Assembly: GCA_020347625.1 (NCBI GenBank)
Contig: CP070735.1
Span: 2,070,474-2,110,406, forward strand
Length of the DNA: 39,933 bases
Source: Deltaproteobacteria bacterium
GTDB taxonomy: Bacteria; Desulfobacterota; Syntrophobacteria; BM002
Direction of reading: 5' to 3'
A program made the position numbers and the translations under genes. The first letter of the stretch is position 1; each line of letters starts with the position of its first letter. The notes below the pieces were generated by a model that was not told where the DNA came from, made no database searches, and was given only the letters and a program-made list of their open reading frames with translations. Below, piece after piece: positions 14,604-24,054 of the stretch.

Positions 14604-15530
14604 ATGAGCGAAAAAAAAGACCATGTTCTGCCCTCCCCATTAACTCTCGCCGGAGTGTCAGCCTCCTTTTGTGGTCGGGATCTTGCTGCCTCAGACCTGA
14701 AGAGCACACAGGTTTTGATCATTCCCGCTCCCTACGATGGGACCACCACCTACCTGTCCGGCACCCGCCACGGACCAGCCGCAATCTTGCGCGCCTCTCA
14801 ACAGCTTGAGCTTTTTGACGAAGAAACAGGTCTAGATATTTCCAAGTTAGGTGTTGCCACCCTTGAAGAAGTGGAGGTGGATGCGAGCAATCCACGCGCC
14901 ATGGTAGCCGCAGTCCGATCCCTTGGAGAAAAGATACTGGATGTTGGTTGCTTTCCCTTGATGTTGGGGGGAGAACACCTTCTTTCACTGGGTATGATTG
15001 AAGCTGTGGCTAACAGAGTAGACGACTTTTCGATTCTACAATTGGACGCCCATGCTGATCTGCGTAAGACTTATCAGGGCACAGAATACAGCAATGCTTG
15101 CGTCATGCGGCTGGCGAACCGCTTTGGAGCATTGGTACCGGTTGGCATCCGTTCGCTGAGCTCGGAAGAACACCGCTGGGCCCGAGATCAACAACTGCCC
15201 ATCTTCTATGCGGCAGATATCCACAGAAGTCCGGATTGGCAGGAGGAAGTTGCTGCTCAATTGCGCTCCCAGGTCTACATCAGCATCGATCTAGACGTGT
15301 TCGATCCAGCAATCATGCCAGCAGTTGGAACTCCTGAACCTGGGGGTCTCCAATGGTATGAGGTTCTTGAATTGCTCCGCCTCGTCAGCCGAACCCGGAA
15401 CGTTGTTGGCGCTGACATCATGGAACTTTGCCCACAACCTGGCAATATTGCCCCTGATTTTTTCGCAGCTAAGCTGGCATTTAAGCTTTTATCTTATCGT
15501 TTCGAAAGGGAGTATATTAACCGAGCTTAA
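14604..15530 (+). CDS. speB: Agmatinase/ureohydrolase (SpeB-like)
   Basis: This manganese-dependent hydrolase of the arginase family is predicted to convert agmatine to putrescine and urea. The 308-residue protein has all metal ligands: H125 in GGEHLLSLG, the DAHADLR cluster (D148, H150, D152) and DLDVFDP (D229, D231). The opening frame extends 55 codons upstream into speH, but the ATG at 14604 starts the conserved region in the right place. Only a weak ribosome site precedes it. The substrate (agmatine rather than guanidinobutyrate, formimidoglutamate or arginine) is inferred from the speH neighbour. Confidence 0.88.
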   Translation: MSEKKDHVLPSPLTLAGVSASFCGRDLAASDLKSTQVLIIPAPYDGTTTYLSGTRHGPAAILRASQQLELFDEETGLDISKLGVATLEEVEVDASNPRAMVAAVRSLGEKILDVGCFPLMLGGEHLLSLGMIEAVANRVDDFSILQLDAHADLRKTYQGTEYSNACVMRLANRFGALVPVGIRSLSSEEHRWARDQQLPIFYAADIHRSPDWQEEVAAQLRSQVYISIDLDVFDPAIMPAVGTPEPGGLQWYEVLELLRLVSRTRNVVGADIMELCPQPGNIAPDFFAAKLAFKLLSYRFEREYINRA

Positions 15531-15688
15531 CGGCGCAGCCTCTCGCAAATACGAAGCACGGGTTAATTTTGTTGAATGCCATTTCGCGCTGGTACCGGCT
15601 CGCCCGGACAATGTATTTGACAAAGCGAAAAAGAGACTGTTAAGATTGAATTTATTCTAGCCAAATCGCCGTTTCAGTTCTGGGCGAG

Positions 15689-16606
15689 TTGGGGACAATA
15701 GACCGTTCCACTGCACATAAGGAGATTCTAAGTCCCTTGGAAGAAGGCCCTGAAACAGGTTTATGGCAAAAGCTTGCCACCCTCCTGAAATTTTGGCACC
15801 GCAAGAAGCCCACACACCCAGATCTTGAAAAAGAAATCCAACAACTCATCGACGCCGGTGAGGAGGAAGGGTTACTCAGTGAGGACGAGGGAGAGATGAT
15901 CCAGTCCATTCTCTCCTTCCGCGACACGGTTGCCCGAGAGATCATGGTGCCCCGAACCGATGCAGCAATCGTTAGTGTGGACACTTCCATTCAAGAACTT
16001 CTCCAGCTCATCATCAAGAAAGGCCACTCACGTTTTCCCGTATACGCTGACAGTTCAGACAACATCATAGGTATCCTTCACGCCAAGGACTTGCTCTCAC
16101 TCTGGGGACAAGACAACCTTGATCTCAAGAACATCCTGCGGGCTCCCTATTTCATCCCTGAAACCAAGAAGATCAGTCAGCTCCTGAGAGAACTGCGTGA
16201 TAAAAAATCGCATATGGCCATTGTAATTGACGAATATGGCGGCACTGCGGGCCTGGTCACCATCGAGGATATAATTGAGGAGATTATCGGCGAGATTCAC
16301 GATGAATACGACGCTGAAGAAGCCCTTATGGTCGCCACCGCCGAGGGAGATCTTCTGGTTGACGCACGACTCGAAATCGAAAAACTTGCGGAACATTTCA
16401 ACATGCAGGTCCCCGAAGGGAACTTCGAGTCGGTGGGAGGATTCATAATCAACCTGTTAGGTCGGGTACCTCAACCCCGAGAAACCATAACCCACGCCCC
16501 CCTTCAGATAGTGATCGAATCGGCTGATGCCCGAAAAATTCGCAGGGTTAGAATCAAGGCGCACGACCAACAGATCCACCCCAAGGACCCCACTGCTGAT
16601 ACATGA
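15689..16606 (+). CDS. CorC/HlyC-type CBS-domain protein
   Basis: The 305-residue protein lacks the DUF21 membrane domain and so resembles E. coli CorC (YbeX), a cytosolic protein linked to magnesium/cobalt efflux and ribosome-associated functions. Segments: a helical lead (about 45-75; LLSEDEGEMIQSIL), the switch VAREIMVPRTD, a CBS pair (about 85-205; HSRFPVYAD, IVIDEYGGTAGLVTIEDI) and a C-terminal CorC_HlyC domain (about 215-295). The start is uncertain: TTG at 15689 is the only plausible early codon and lacks a good ribosome site. Its position upstream of lnt matches the common ybeX-lnt order. Confidence 0.88.
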   Translation: MGTIDRSTAHKEILSPLEEGPETGLWQKLATLLKFWHRKKPTHPDLEKEIQQLIDAGEEEGLLSEDEGEMIQSILSFRDTVAREIMVPRTDAAIVSVDTSIQELLQLIIKKGHSRFPVYADSSDNIIGILHAKDLLSLWGQDNLDLKNILRAPYFIPETKKISQLLRELRDKKSHMAIVIDEYGGTAGLVTIEDIIEEIIGEIHDEYDAEEALMVATAEGDLLVDARLEIEKLAEHFNMQVPEGNFESVGGFIINLLGRVPQPRETITHAPLQIVIESADARKIRRVRIKAHDQQIHPKDPTADT

Positions 16607-16676
16607 CCCTCCTTTTGAACTAAAGGGGAAAAGGGTCCATCCAACTAAATACCCCCGCGCGGACAAGGAGCTGACT

Positions 16677-17015
16677 GTGGGAATAGAAAGACGCCAGTTT
16701 CCTAGAGTGGAAGTCGAGTGGCCGGTGACGATGTTGACTAGCATGGGCCCAATTGAAGGTGAGGTTATGAATGTCAGCCTAGGGGGCGCGTTCATCTACT
16801 GCAAAGAGCAACCCAACACAAACGAAACTTTTCGTATGCTCATCAAGGTTCCACATCAGCGTCAATTCGTGAGAGCCACTGCTAGGATAGCTAGGTCAAA
16901 CATCTATGATCTAGATGACCCGGACGCGTTCCCTGGAATAGGCGTTCGATTTGTGGAAATATCTGAAGACGATCTCCAGTACATCCGGGATGTGGTCGCA
17001 AAGCATCAAGAGTGA
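16677..17015 (+). CDS. PilZ-domain protein
   Basis: From the GTG at 16677, which has aaggag 6 bases upstream, the protein is 112 residues and essentially a single PilZ domain. The RRxxxR motif is at residues 5-10 (RRQFPR) and NxSxxG at about 40-45 (NVSLGG). Both c-di-GMP contact motifs are intact. A longer frame reaching back into corC has no support. The gene sits between corC and lnt, an unusual insertion into a commonly adjacent pair. Confidence 0.82.
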   Translation: MGIERRQFPRVEVEWPVTMLTSMGPIEGEVMNVSLGGAFIYCKEQPNTNETFRMLIKVPHQRQFVRATARIARSNIYDLDDPDAFPGIGVRFVEISEDDLQYIRDVVAKHQE

Positions 17016-17103
17016 CTTGCATTTTGTTTCCAACCTTCTGAAGTACCACCAGTAATTAATCTAACGTTCGAAGTACCAAGCCCCCAAGGTAGAGAGTTAA
17101 AAT

Positions 17104-17177
17104 GCAGATTGGAGATCTTTCTCAAGTACCAAATGCAGAAATTTTAAGTCGAAATCTGAAATCTAAAATCTCCAATT
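17104..17177. repeat. Face-to-face heptad arrays
   Basis: cagattggagat near 17105-17116 faces gaaatctgaaatctaaaatc and ctccaat (about 17151-17176). attggagat (17108-17116) and atctccaat (17168-17176) are a perfect 9-bp inverted pair. The right side keeps a 7-base register. It fills the gap before lnt. Confidence 0.6.
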
Positions 17178-17246
17178 CCTTGACCTCTTACCTGCCCCAT
17201 TAAAAATCCCGCCATGCGGGGAAGGACCAGGTTTTCGAGGTTCGAA

Positions 17247-18797
17247 ATGAGCCGGTTTCTTGACTTTTCACGAACGCATTACCTTGTTGCAGCCTTTTCT
17301 GGCCTGCTGCTCACCTTATGCTTTCCTCGCCACGGCTTGCCTATCATTGGCTGGATAGGTGTTCTCCCTCTATTATATATGGCCGCAATCAACAACCCTG
17401 CGGCTTGTTTTACCCTGGGCTGGATTGCCGGGGTCTTTCATGGTCTGACTCTGGTCTACTGGATCATCTATGTGGTCAACCACTACGGTAACCTCCCCCT
17501 CCCTGTCAGCCTGGTGGTTTGCTTTTTGCTGGTTGCCTATCTGGCCATTTTTCCCGGTCTCTTCTGTGCAGGCCTGGGCTGGTTACGGCAAAGAGATCTA
17601 CCGTGGCTCCTGTTCGCTCCATTTCTCTGGGTTGCTCTGGAGCTAGGGAAGAGTCATTTGCTTACCGGATTTCCTTGGGAGAACCTGGGGCATAGCCAAT
17701 ATAGCTGGCTTCCTTTTATACAACTTGCTGATATAACTGGAGTTTATGGGATATCGTTTGTCTTGGTTCTCTCTAATGTCTTGGTCTTTCAGCTGATCAC
17801 AGATCGCCGGCGAAAAGTTGTCATTCGTCTCCTTTACCTGCTTTTTCTGGCGGTATTGATCCTTACGGTTTACGGCTATGGCCGCTGGCGACTCGCCACT
17901 TTAGAGGCCAACTCGAGTCCATCTATCAAAATTGGACTTGTCCAAGGCAACATTGCCCAGGATACCAAATGGGATCCCGCCTTCCAGCAAGACACCTTGC
18001 GAAGATATCTGCGGCTAACAAGAAAGGTAGCAGGTGAGCAACTCAACCTGGTGATATGGCCCGAGACCGCGACCCCATTCTATTTCCTTGCCGATTTCGA
18101 AAATAGTACAACCCTTGTCCGGGAGGTGCGAAAGTTGGGCAAGCCTTTGCTATTTGGCAGTCCCGCCTTTCGCAAAGAGGGAGATAGATTGAGATTCTAC
18201 AATCGCGCCTACCTTCTCAACAGCCTAGGAAGGGTCGTTGGTTTCTACGACAAGATTCATCTGGTGCCTTTCGGAGAATATGTCCCATGGAAACGGCTAC
18301 TGTTTTTCGTCGACAAATTGGTGCAGGCCGCTGGGGATTTCGCTGCTGGCGACAGTGCTCTAGTTCTTGAATTACCGCCAGCGAAAGTGGGTGTGCTCAT
18401 TTGTTACGAGTCCATCTTTCCAAAACTTAGCCGCGATCTGGCGAAAAGTGGTGCCAATCTTTTGGTTAACATCACCAATGATGCTTGGTTCGGCCGTAGC
18501 AGTGCTCCCCACCAGCACCTATCCATGGCGGTATTTCGCACCGTTGAGAACCGTATACCCATGGCCCGTTGCGCTAATACAGGAATCAGTGCCTTTATCG
18601 ACAAACGCGGTCGCATTCTCAAGGTAACCAGCTTGTTTGAGGAAGCCACCCTGTCTGGAACTCTCCAACTGGGGTATGGCAAAAGTATATACTGCCGGTA
18701 TGGTGATTGGTTTGCCTGGAGCTGTCTGGCCATTTCACTGCTGGGGTTTGGCTTCTCCCTGACTGGGGGAGGGTTGAGGGGTGGTAACAGGCACTAA
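17247..18797 (+). CDS. lnt: Apolipoprotein N-acyltransferase
   Basis: This inner-membrane enzyme adds the third acyl chain to lipoproteins. With the start at 17247 the protein is 516 residues. About six hydrophobic segments fill residues 12-210, and a periplasmic nitrilase-fold domain follows (about 225-490). The catalytic triad is visible: E273 in VIWPETATPF, K336 in GFYDKIHLVPFGEY, C386 in LICYESIFP (E267, K335 and C387 in E. coli). I chose the ATG at 17247 because gagg precedes it; the ATG at 17214 has no ribosome site and lies in a small hairpin. prfB follows after about 240 bases. Confidence 0.95.
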   Translation: MSRFLDFSRTHYLVAAFSGLLLTLCFPRHGLPIIGWIGVLPLLYMAAINNPAACFTLGWIAGVFHGLTLVYWIIYVVNHYGNLPLPVSLVVCFLLVAYLAIFPGLFCAGLGWLRQRDLPWLLFAPFLWVALELGKSHLLTGFPWENLGHSQYSWLPFIQLADITGVYGISFVLVLSNVLVFQLITDRRRKVVIRLLYLLFLAVLILTVYGYGRWRLATLEANSSPSIKIGLVQGNIAQDTKWDPAFQQDTLRRYLRLTRKVAGEQLNLVIWPETATPFYFLADFENSTTLVREVRKLGKPLLFGSPAFRKEGDRLRFYNRAYLLNSLGRVVGFYDKIHLVPFGEYVPWKRLLFFVDKLVQAAGDFAAGDSALVLELPPAKVGVLICYESIFPKLSRDLAKSGANLLVNITNDAWFGRSSAPHQHLSMAVFRTVENRIPMARCANTGISAFIDKRGRILKVTSLFEEATLSGTLQLGYGKSIYCRYGDWFAWSCLAISLLGFGFSLTGGGLRGGNRH

Positions 18798-18850
18798 GCA
18801 CTAGGCAGTAAAAGATATTTGAGATTTTAGATTGCAGATTGGGAGATCTT
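18789..18850. repeat. Mixed heptad arrays after lnt
   Basis: ggcacta-agcacta-ggcagta (18789-18810) is followed by heptads of the GATTNNN type (gagattttagattgcagattgggag, 18821-18845). The first recalls the array at the window start. The second is the complement orientation of the AATCNNN family. Confidence 0.55.
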
Positions 18851-18930
18851 ATGAGTGGCTCGTTTAGACTTTAATTGGAGGTTGAAATGCTTGTCTAAAA
18901 GTCTCAGTTTAGATGTTACAACTTATGCCA

Positions 18931-18957
18931 AACTACAATCTGAAATCTGCCAAATGA
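18931..18957. repeat. AATCNNN heptads facing the previous array
   Basis: aactacaatctgaaatctgcc lies about 80 bases after the GATTNNN units and in opposite orientation, giving another face-to-face pair in the lnt-prfB gap. Confidence 0.5.
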
Positions 18958-19034
18958 ATGGTTCTGTACAAAAGACAAAAAGTATGCTTGACTGATGATG
19001 TAACAAAACAAACCGGACCGAAGGAGAGACATTC

Positions 19035-20145
19035 ATGGGTTTTCCATCCAAATCCAAGATTGAAGAATTACTTGACCGCCTAGAAGACCTGCGAGGTCAT
19101 CTTTGACATCCCTGAAAAATCTCTTCGTCTCAAAGAAATTGAAACCGTAATGTCCAAAGATGGTTTCTGGGACAACCCCGACCAACAACGCAAGATTTTA
19201 AAGGAACGAGCTGTACTCCTCGAGACAGTCGAACGGTTCGAGAGATTGAGTGGTGAACTGGAAGATGTCGTCATTCTTCTCGATATGGCTCTTGAGGAGG
19301 AAGACCATCAGGAACTTGCCGAGATTTTTCAAAAACTAGAGACGATCGAGGCTGAGATCTCCGCCCAGGAATTCCAGCGAATGCTAGGCGGCGATGACGA
19401 CCGTCTTGGCGCCATCGTCAGTATTAACGCCGGCGCCGGTGGTACCGAAGCCCAAGATTGGACAGAGATGCTTTTGCGCATGTATTTGCGCTGGACCGAG
19501 AAACGGAACTTCAAGAACCAAATCATAGACATACAGCCGGGCGAGGAGGCGGGCATTAAAAGTGTGACTTTTACCGCCAGTGGCAACTATGCCTACGGCC
19601 TGTTCAGAGCAGAAAAGGGCATTCACCGTCTGGTGCGCATATCCCCATTTGACGCCAGCGGTCGGCGCCATACTTCTTTCGCTGCGGTTTTCGTCTACCC
19701 TCAGGTGGAAGATGAAATCGTCATCGACCTGAAACCTGCAGATCTCAAGGTGGACACCTACAGAGCCAGCGGCGCGGGGGGCCAGCACGTCAACAAAACC
19801 GACTCCGCAGTACGCATCACGCACCTGCCCACCGGCATTGTGGTCCAGTGTCAGAATGAGAAGTCGCAACACCGCAACAGGGAAATGGCAATGAAGGTCC
19901 TCCGCTCTCGGCTGTACGAAAGGGAACAGCAGCTCAAGTCCGAAAAACTGCAAGAAATCCACGATTCTCTGGAGGATATCGCCTGGGGCAGTCAGATTCG
20001 CTCTTATGTGCTCCACCCCTACCGACTGGTGAAGGACCACCGGACACAGGTGGAAAAAGGCAACGTTGATGCAGTTTTGGATGGGGATTTGGACGAGTTA
20101 ATCGAAGCTTATCTGCTTCAAGAAGGAAGCGAGAAGAGCCAGTAG
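19035..20145 (+). CDS. prfB: Peptide chain release factor 2 with programmed +1 frameshift
   Basis: Release factor 2 recognises UGA and UAA stops. Translation starts at ATG 19035, with aaggagag just upstream, and runs 23 codons to an in-frame TGA at 19104-19106 within CTT-TGA-C. Shifting +1 after CTT continues from GAC 19105 to the stop at 20145, giving 369 residues (365 in E. coli). The codon-recognition tripeptide SPF is at 203-205 and the catalytic GGQ at 248-250. gaggt lies four bases before CTT and may be the weak internal Shine-Dalgarno. A small hairpin GACCT/AGGTC (19086-19098) adjoins the site. The shift is the known autoregulatory device of prfB. Confidence 0.96.
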
Positions 20146-20202
20146 GGAGCAGGCAGCTATCAGCGGGCAGGAGGACACTGCAACACAGAGAAAATGAGAA
20201 AT

Positions 20203-20229
20203 CTGCTGGCTGCTAGCTGTTAGCTGTTT
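20203..20229. repeat. GCTGTTA-type heptad repeats between prfB and the RNB gene
   Basis: ctgctggctgctagctgttagctgttta contains gctagct-gttagct-gtt in 7-base register. A looser related stretch (ggcagctatcagcgggcagg) lies at about 20151-20171. They fill the gap between convergent genes where a terminator would be expected. Confidence 0.45.
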
Positions 20230-20236
20230 ATTGTCA

Positions 20237-22258
20237 TCATACCATCTTCAGCTTCAGCACCTCCTCCCTAGCATTCACCCGATCCACCTCCACTCTAAAA
20301 TGATCCCCCGGGTTGAGGCCCCTGCCCTCTTCCAATGGCATACTGGCCTCCAGGAGATACTCGGGCAGCAGAAGATGGTAAGTCCGCCGTCCCTGGCCAA
20401 GAACCAAGGCATCTAAATGACCTGTCGGCTCCTGTTCAAGATATTTGAGAACCCAATATCTAGTCCACTCTCTCTTGACCTGCAAGGCTTGACTTTGAGC
20501 AATCGTTATTCTGGCGACAATCGACTCGAGCTCAGTAGGTGCATAGACTGGAGATCTCTCCTGTATCATACGTTTGAGCTGGCGTAAAACCACCATATCC
20601 ATATAACGTCTGATGGGAGACGTCAAATTTGTATAGGCGCTCATGCCTAAGCCGCTGTGCGGCTTGGGAATGATTCCCAATTCGGCCCGGCTCAGGTAGC
20701 GGCGTTGCAGATAATTTAGATAAAGATCATCTGTACCTTCGCCTACGACAACCTCCTGCGGTTCAGCCTGGCTGCGATAGATGGCTGGCATCTCATTGAC
20801 AGCCAACGCTCTGGCAGCTAAACCGTTGGCTAGAATCATCAGCTCGGAAACCATCAACTGAGCAGGTGTCTCTCGGTCCACCTTGCTGATATGAATCTCG
20901 TTGTTGCTATTCACCCAAACGCGGAGTTCGGGCAGCGGTAAAAATAAGGCTCCCTCTGAAATTCTCTGTCGTCTAAGTCGGGTGGAGAGGCGGTACAATT
21001 TCCCCAAGGTCTCGTCTGCTGCCACCAGATCATTGTCCTCGGTGTAAGTAAGCTGCCGTTGGACTCGTATCTTGCTCAGAACAAAGCGATAATCCTGAAA
21101 TTGGTCATTCTCATCAAAGTTGACCAGCAGACTCACCGCCAGACGGACTTCTCCCTGCTTCAGGCTGCAGAGCTCTTCAGAGAGGCTCGTCGGCAGCATG
21201 GGAATTCTATTATCTGGCAGATAAAGCGAAGTGACCCGCTCCATAGCCTCCTTATCAAGGGAGCTGTCAAGCGAGACGACTGCTGCTGCATCGGCGATGT
21301 GAATGCCCACCTCAACACCACTTGCCAGTGAGCGTATGCTGAGGGCGTCGTCAAAATCCCGCGTCATGGGCCCGTCTATGGTTAGAATAGTAATGGAAGT
21401 CAGATCCTCGCGTTTGGACTTGTTGCTGATAATTGCCGGCGCTTTCGCAATCCGGGCAGCCTCATCGATAACTTCCGCTGGAAAGTGCTCCTGGATTCCG
21501 AAACGGTGCAGGTGGAGGTTCTCGTCCTCCTTCCAGACACCCAGCTTTACCAGAAGCTGGAAGGTTCCCTGCGGTACGGGAATCTGAGCCATGGCAAGAA
21601 TTTTCTTGGTTTGCTGGTACTTGCGTGCCTCGGTGCCAAATAAGCAAAAGTCTTTGAGCATCCGCAGGTAGCGCTCCCGATTCTCGGGATCCGCTACTGG
21701 CTTATCCAGCCACACAGCTGCTAGCCATACACTCCCATCCGCCAATTCCTTTTCTTTCCGAGCTTGGCGCTCGTGCTGCAACCTTATCTGCTCTAGCTTC
21801 TCCGGGCTGTTAGCATAGAAAAGCCCACCTCTGTACTTGAAGTGGAGGGTATCGGTAAGCAAAGCCCGAAACACAGCTGAGGCATGGTCCGCGGTAATCT
21901 CATCACTGAAACAGATTTCCGCCAGGTGCTGGCAGTCAAAGCCCTCTTCCTCCTCATGCAGCAAATCCCACAACTCTTCCACTGAGATCCGGCTCATCAA
22001 ATTCCTACGTTTGGCCGCCGCTCCCTGGAGGGTAGCCACCAACTGCGCCCGACTCTGGTCTAGCTCAAGAAGGGTATCGTCGACATGCATAATGCGTTTT
22101 ACCGATACATTGGCCTGGCGGTCCTGCTCGGTGAGCACAAGTACTCGGCTGTTTTTTACCTCCAGGCAAACCGCACACAGGAGCTTCTTACTCTCAAAAA
22201 ATTCCACAGTCGCCCCTGGCTTTATCTCTCTTTGCATACTATCTCTTGAAAATCCCAT
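20237..22258 (-). CDS. RNase II/R family 3'-5' exoribonuclease (RNB domain)
   Basis: The 673-residue protein degrades RNA processively from the 3' end. The RNB domain starts near residue 285 with TIDGPMTRDFDDAL, whose D295, D301, D303 and D304 match the four metal-binding aspartates of RNase II. TSPIRRYMDMVVLRQL near residue 575 is the second family signature. The last 70 residues look like a reduced S1/OB fold. The N-terminal 280 residues are poorly conserved helical and OB-like material. Length is close to RNase II (644) and shorter than RNase R. Only 6 bases separate it from the upstream amidase stop, so the two share a transcript. Confidence 0.9.
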   Translation of the reverse strand: MGFSRDSMQREIKPGATVEFFESKKLLCAVCLEVKNSRVLVLTEQDRQANVSVKRIMHVDDTLLELDQSRAQLVATLQGAAAKRRNLMSRISVEELWDLLHEEEEGFDCQHLAEICFSDEITADHASAVFRALLTDTLHFKYRGGLFYANSPEKLEQIRLQHERQARKEKELADGSVWLAAVWLDKPVADPENRERYLRMLKDFCLFGTEARKYQQTKKILAMAQIPVPQGTFQLLVKLGVWKEDENLHLHRFGIQEHFPAEVIDEAARIAKAPAIISNKSKREDLTSITILTIDGPMTRDFDDALSIRSLASGVEVGIHIADAAAVVSLDSSLDKEAMERVTSLYLPDNRIPMLPTSLSEELCSLKQGEVRLAVSLLVNFDENDQFQDYRFVLSKIRVQRQLTYTEDNDLVAADETLGKLYRLSTRLRRQRISEGALFLPLPELRVWVNSNNEIHISKVDRETPAQLMVSELMILANGLAARALAVNEMPAIYRSQAEPQEVVVGEGTDDLYLNYLQRRYLSRAELGIIPKPHSGLGMSAYTNLTSPIRRYMDMVVLRQLKRMIQERSPVYAPTELESIVARITIAQSQALQVKREWTRYWVLKYLEQEPTGHLDALVLGQGRRTYHLLLPEYLLEASMPLEEGRGLNPGDHFRVEVDRVNAREEVLKLKMV

Positions 22259-22264
22259 GGTTTT

Positions 22265-23968
22265 TTAGCCACGCCCAGGAACACTCTCGATCTGTTTAAT
22301 ATAGGCGCGAATCCCATCTATAATCCCCTCAACAATGGCGTCCTGGTAGGCAGAACTCGCCAACCTCTTCTCCTCACGTTTGTTGGTGATAAAAGAGGTC
22401 TCTACCATTATGGAGGGCATTTGTGCTCCAATAAGCACATAGAAGGGCGCCTCTTTTACCCCAAGATCCTTTATATTCCTGTAATTTTTCTGCAGATCTT
22501 TGGACAATCCCCACTGGACGGCGTGGGCCAGCCGGTTGGACTCGTTAATTTTGGAGGTCAGCATTAACTCATTAAGGATTTTTTCCAGATCACTGATCCG
22601 TTTGGTGGAAACGGCATTTTCAAAAGCCGCTACTCGCGCCGCTTCTTCGTCGGTGGCGACATTAAGAATATAAGTAGATATACCATAGACCCGTTTACTC
22701 TTGTGGGCGTTGGTGTGAATAGAAATGAAGAGATCCGCCTTTTGGGTATTGGCAAGGGCAGTACGCTCTTCCAGGGGGAGATAATTATCCGAATTCCGAG
22801 TGAGAATAGCTTCTAGTTTAAGCTCCCTTTCTATCTTATTCTTAAGCTTTCTAGCGATAGCCAGCACCACGTCTTTCTCGCGGACTCCCCGCGAACCTAC
22901 CGCACCTGGATCCTTGCCGCCATGGCCTGGATCGATAACTACCTTCTTGACTCCCAGTCCCAGTTGCTGGGCCAAGGTGAGGTCCGTATCCCTACCCTTT
23001 TTGGGCAGCGGCAACCTCTTTTTGCTCTCCCCTGTAACATCTATCACAATACGGAAGGGATCGTTCAAAGAAAAAATCTTGTGATCTTCGATGGATTCGA
23101 TGTCCAGTACCACCCGCACGACATTAGGCTTGTATTGGCCAGCACGTACTTTGCGCAGGAGACCATCGCCAATGGGAATTGCTCCAGGAAATGAGGGGCT
23201 CAGTGCGGTTTTCTCGAGATCGATGTAAAGCCGGGGCGGTGTTTTCAAGTCAGGATCGGGCCTGAGCAGACGACTTGTGTACTCGATCTGACCATTCACA
23301 TCAATGACGACTCTGGTATAGTCTTGCGCGGACCAGTGGCGAATATCGCTCACCGTAGCCAAAGCGGATGAATCAACAGCCGAAATCCCCGGAAGGCGGG
23401 CTAAATCCCTCTGAGGTTTGGGCTTACCCATTTTGGCTTCAATTTCGGCAAGCCTCCTCTGTGCCCGTGGTTTCATATCGCCATGGGGAAAATCCATCAC
23501 CACCTTGAAGTATTCAACGTAGGCCCGTTCCTTATCATTCTTGTATTTCAGGTATATCTCCCCCAATTGATATTGGGCATCATCAGCGAATCTGCTCCGG
23601 GGAAACTTTTTTACAACTTCCCTGAATCGCTTGATAGACTGGTTCAGGTCGCTTGACCTTCGAGAGTAACCGTAAAGTCCCTTATACAGTTTACCTGTGC
23701 CATAGAGAGCCTCGTCCGCCTGACGACCTCTAGGATACTTTCGATAGTAGGCTTCATACTTCTGAATGCAACGTATCCACTGATCCCTGTATTTTACCAG
23801 TTTTTTGGATCGAGAGAGTCGCCGGCTACAATCTTTCGCTCGCTTCAAAGCATCCTGACCCGCGACCGACGCGGGAGCAACCGCTAGCAAGACAAAAACA
23901 AGCAGGACAGACAACCACAAAAATTTCTGCGGTTTTTTACGCAAGGCTAGAAAGTAGCGCATAAGCAA
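22265..23968 (-). CDS. N-acetylmuramoyl-L-alanine amidase with TPR-like and AMIN domains
   Basis: The 567-residue periplasmic enzyme cleaves the bond between muramic acid and the peptide stem, typically during cell separation. Order: signal peptide (to about residue 37), TPR-like helices (about 55-175; GRQADEALYGTGKLY, FADDAQYQLGEIYLKY), an AMIN domain (about 205-312) that targets the septum, and an Amidase_3 domain (342-560). Zinc ligands and catalytic residue are present: H349 in DPGHGG, E364, H418 in SIHTNA and E523 in VETSF. It resembles AmiC with an added TPR region. It lies directly after mutS and before the RNB nuclease. Confidence 0.93.
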   Translation of the reverse strand: MLMRYFLALRKKPQKFLWLSVLLVFVLLAVAPASVAGQDALKRAKDCSRRLSRSKKLVKYRDQWIRCIQKYEAYYRKYPRGRQADEALYGTGKLYKGLYGYSRRSSDLNQSIKRFREVVKKFPRSRFADDAQYQLGEIYLKYKNDKERAYVEYFKVVMDFPHGDMKPRAQRRLAEIEAKMGKPKPQRDLARLPGISAVDSSALATVSDIRHWSAQDYTRVVIDVNGQIEYTSRLLRPDPDLKTPPRLYIDLEKTALSPSFPGAIPIGDGLLRKVRAGQYKPNVVRVVLDIESIEDHKIFSLNDPFRIVIDVTGESKKRLPLPKKGRDTDLTLAQQLGLGVKKVVIDPGHGGKDPGAVGSRGVREKDVVLAIARKLKNKIERELKLEAILTRNSDNYLPLEERTALANTQKADLFISIHTNAHKSKRVYGISTYILNVATDEEAARVAAFENAVSTKRISDLEKILNELMLTSKINESNRLAHAVQWGLSKDLQKNYRNIKDLGVKEAPFYVLIGAQMPSIMVETSFITNKREEKRLASSAYQDAIVEGIIDGIRAYIKQIESVPGRG

Positions 23969-23999
23969 ACCATCAGTTTCTTAGTGCCCGAATTCAGAC

Positions 24000-24054
24000 T
24001 TAAATCCGAAACCCTAATCCCTCAATTCCTCAATCCCTTAATTCCCTAATTCCT
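24000..24054. repeat. AATYCCT-type heptad array between mutS and the amidase
   Basis: About seven units (aatccga, aaccct, aatccct, aattcct, aatccct, aattccct) occupy most of the 86-base gap within an apparent operon. The register is roughly 7-8 bases and looser than in the array at 11177. Confidence 0.55.

Noticed and set aside
19150..20145. Release factor 2 starting at the ATG at 19150
   Set aside because: That would drop the conserved N-terminal helices. The CTT-TGA-C shift site and a good ribosome site at 19021 support the frameshifted full-length protein.
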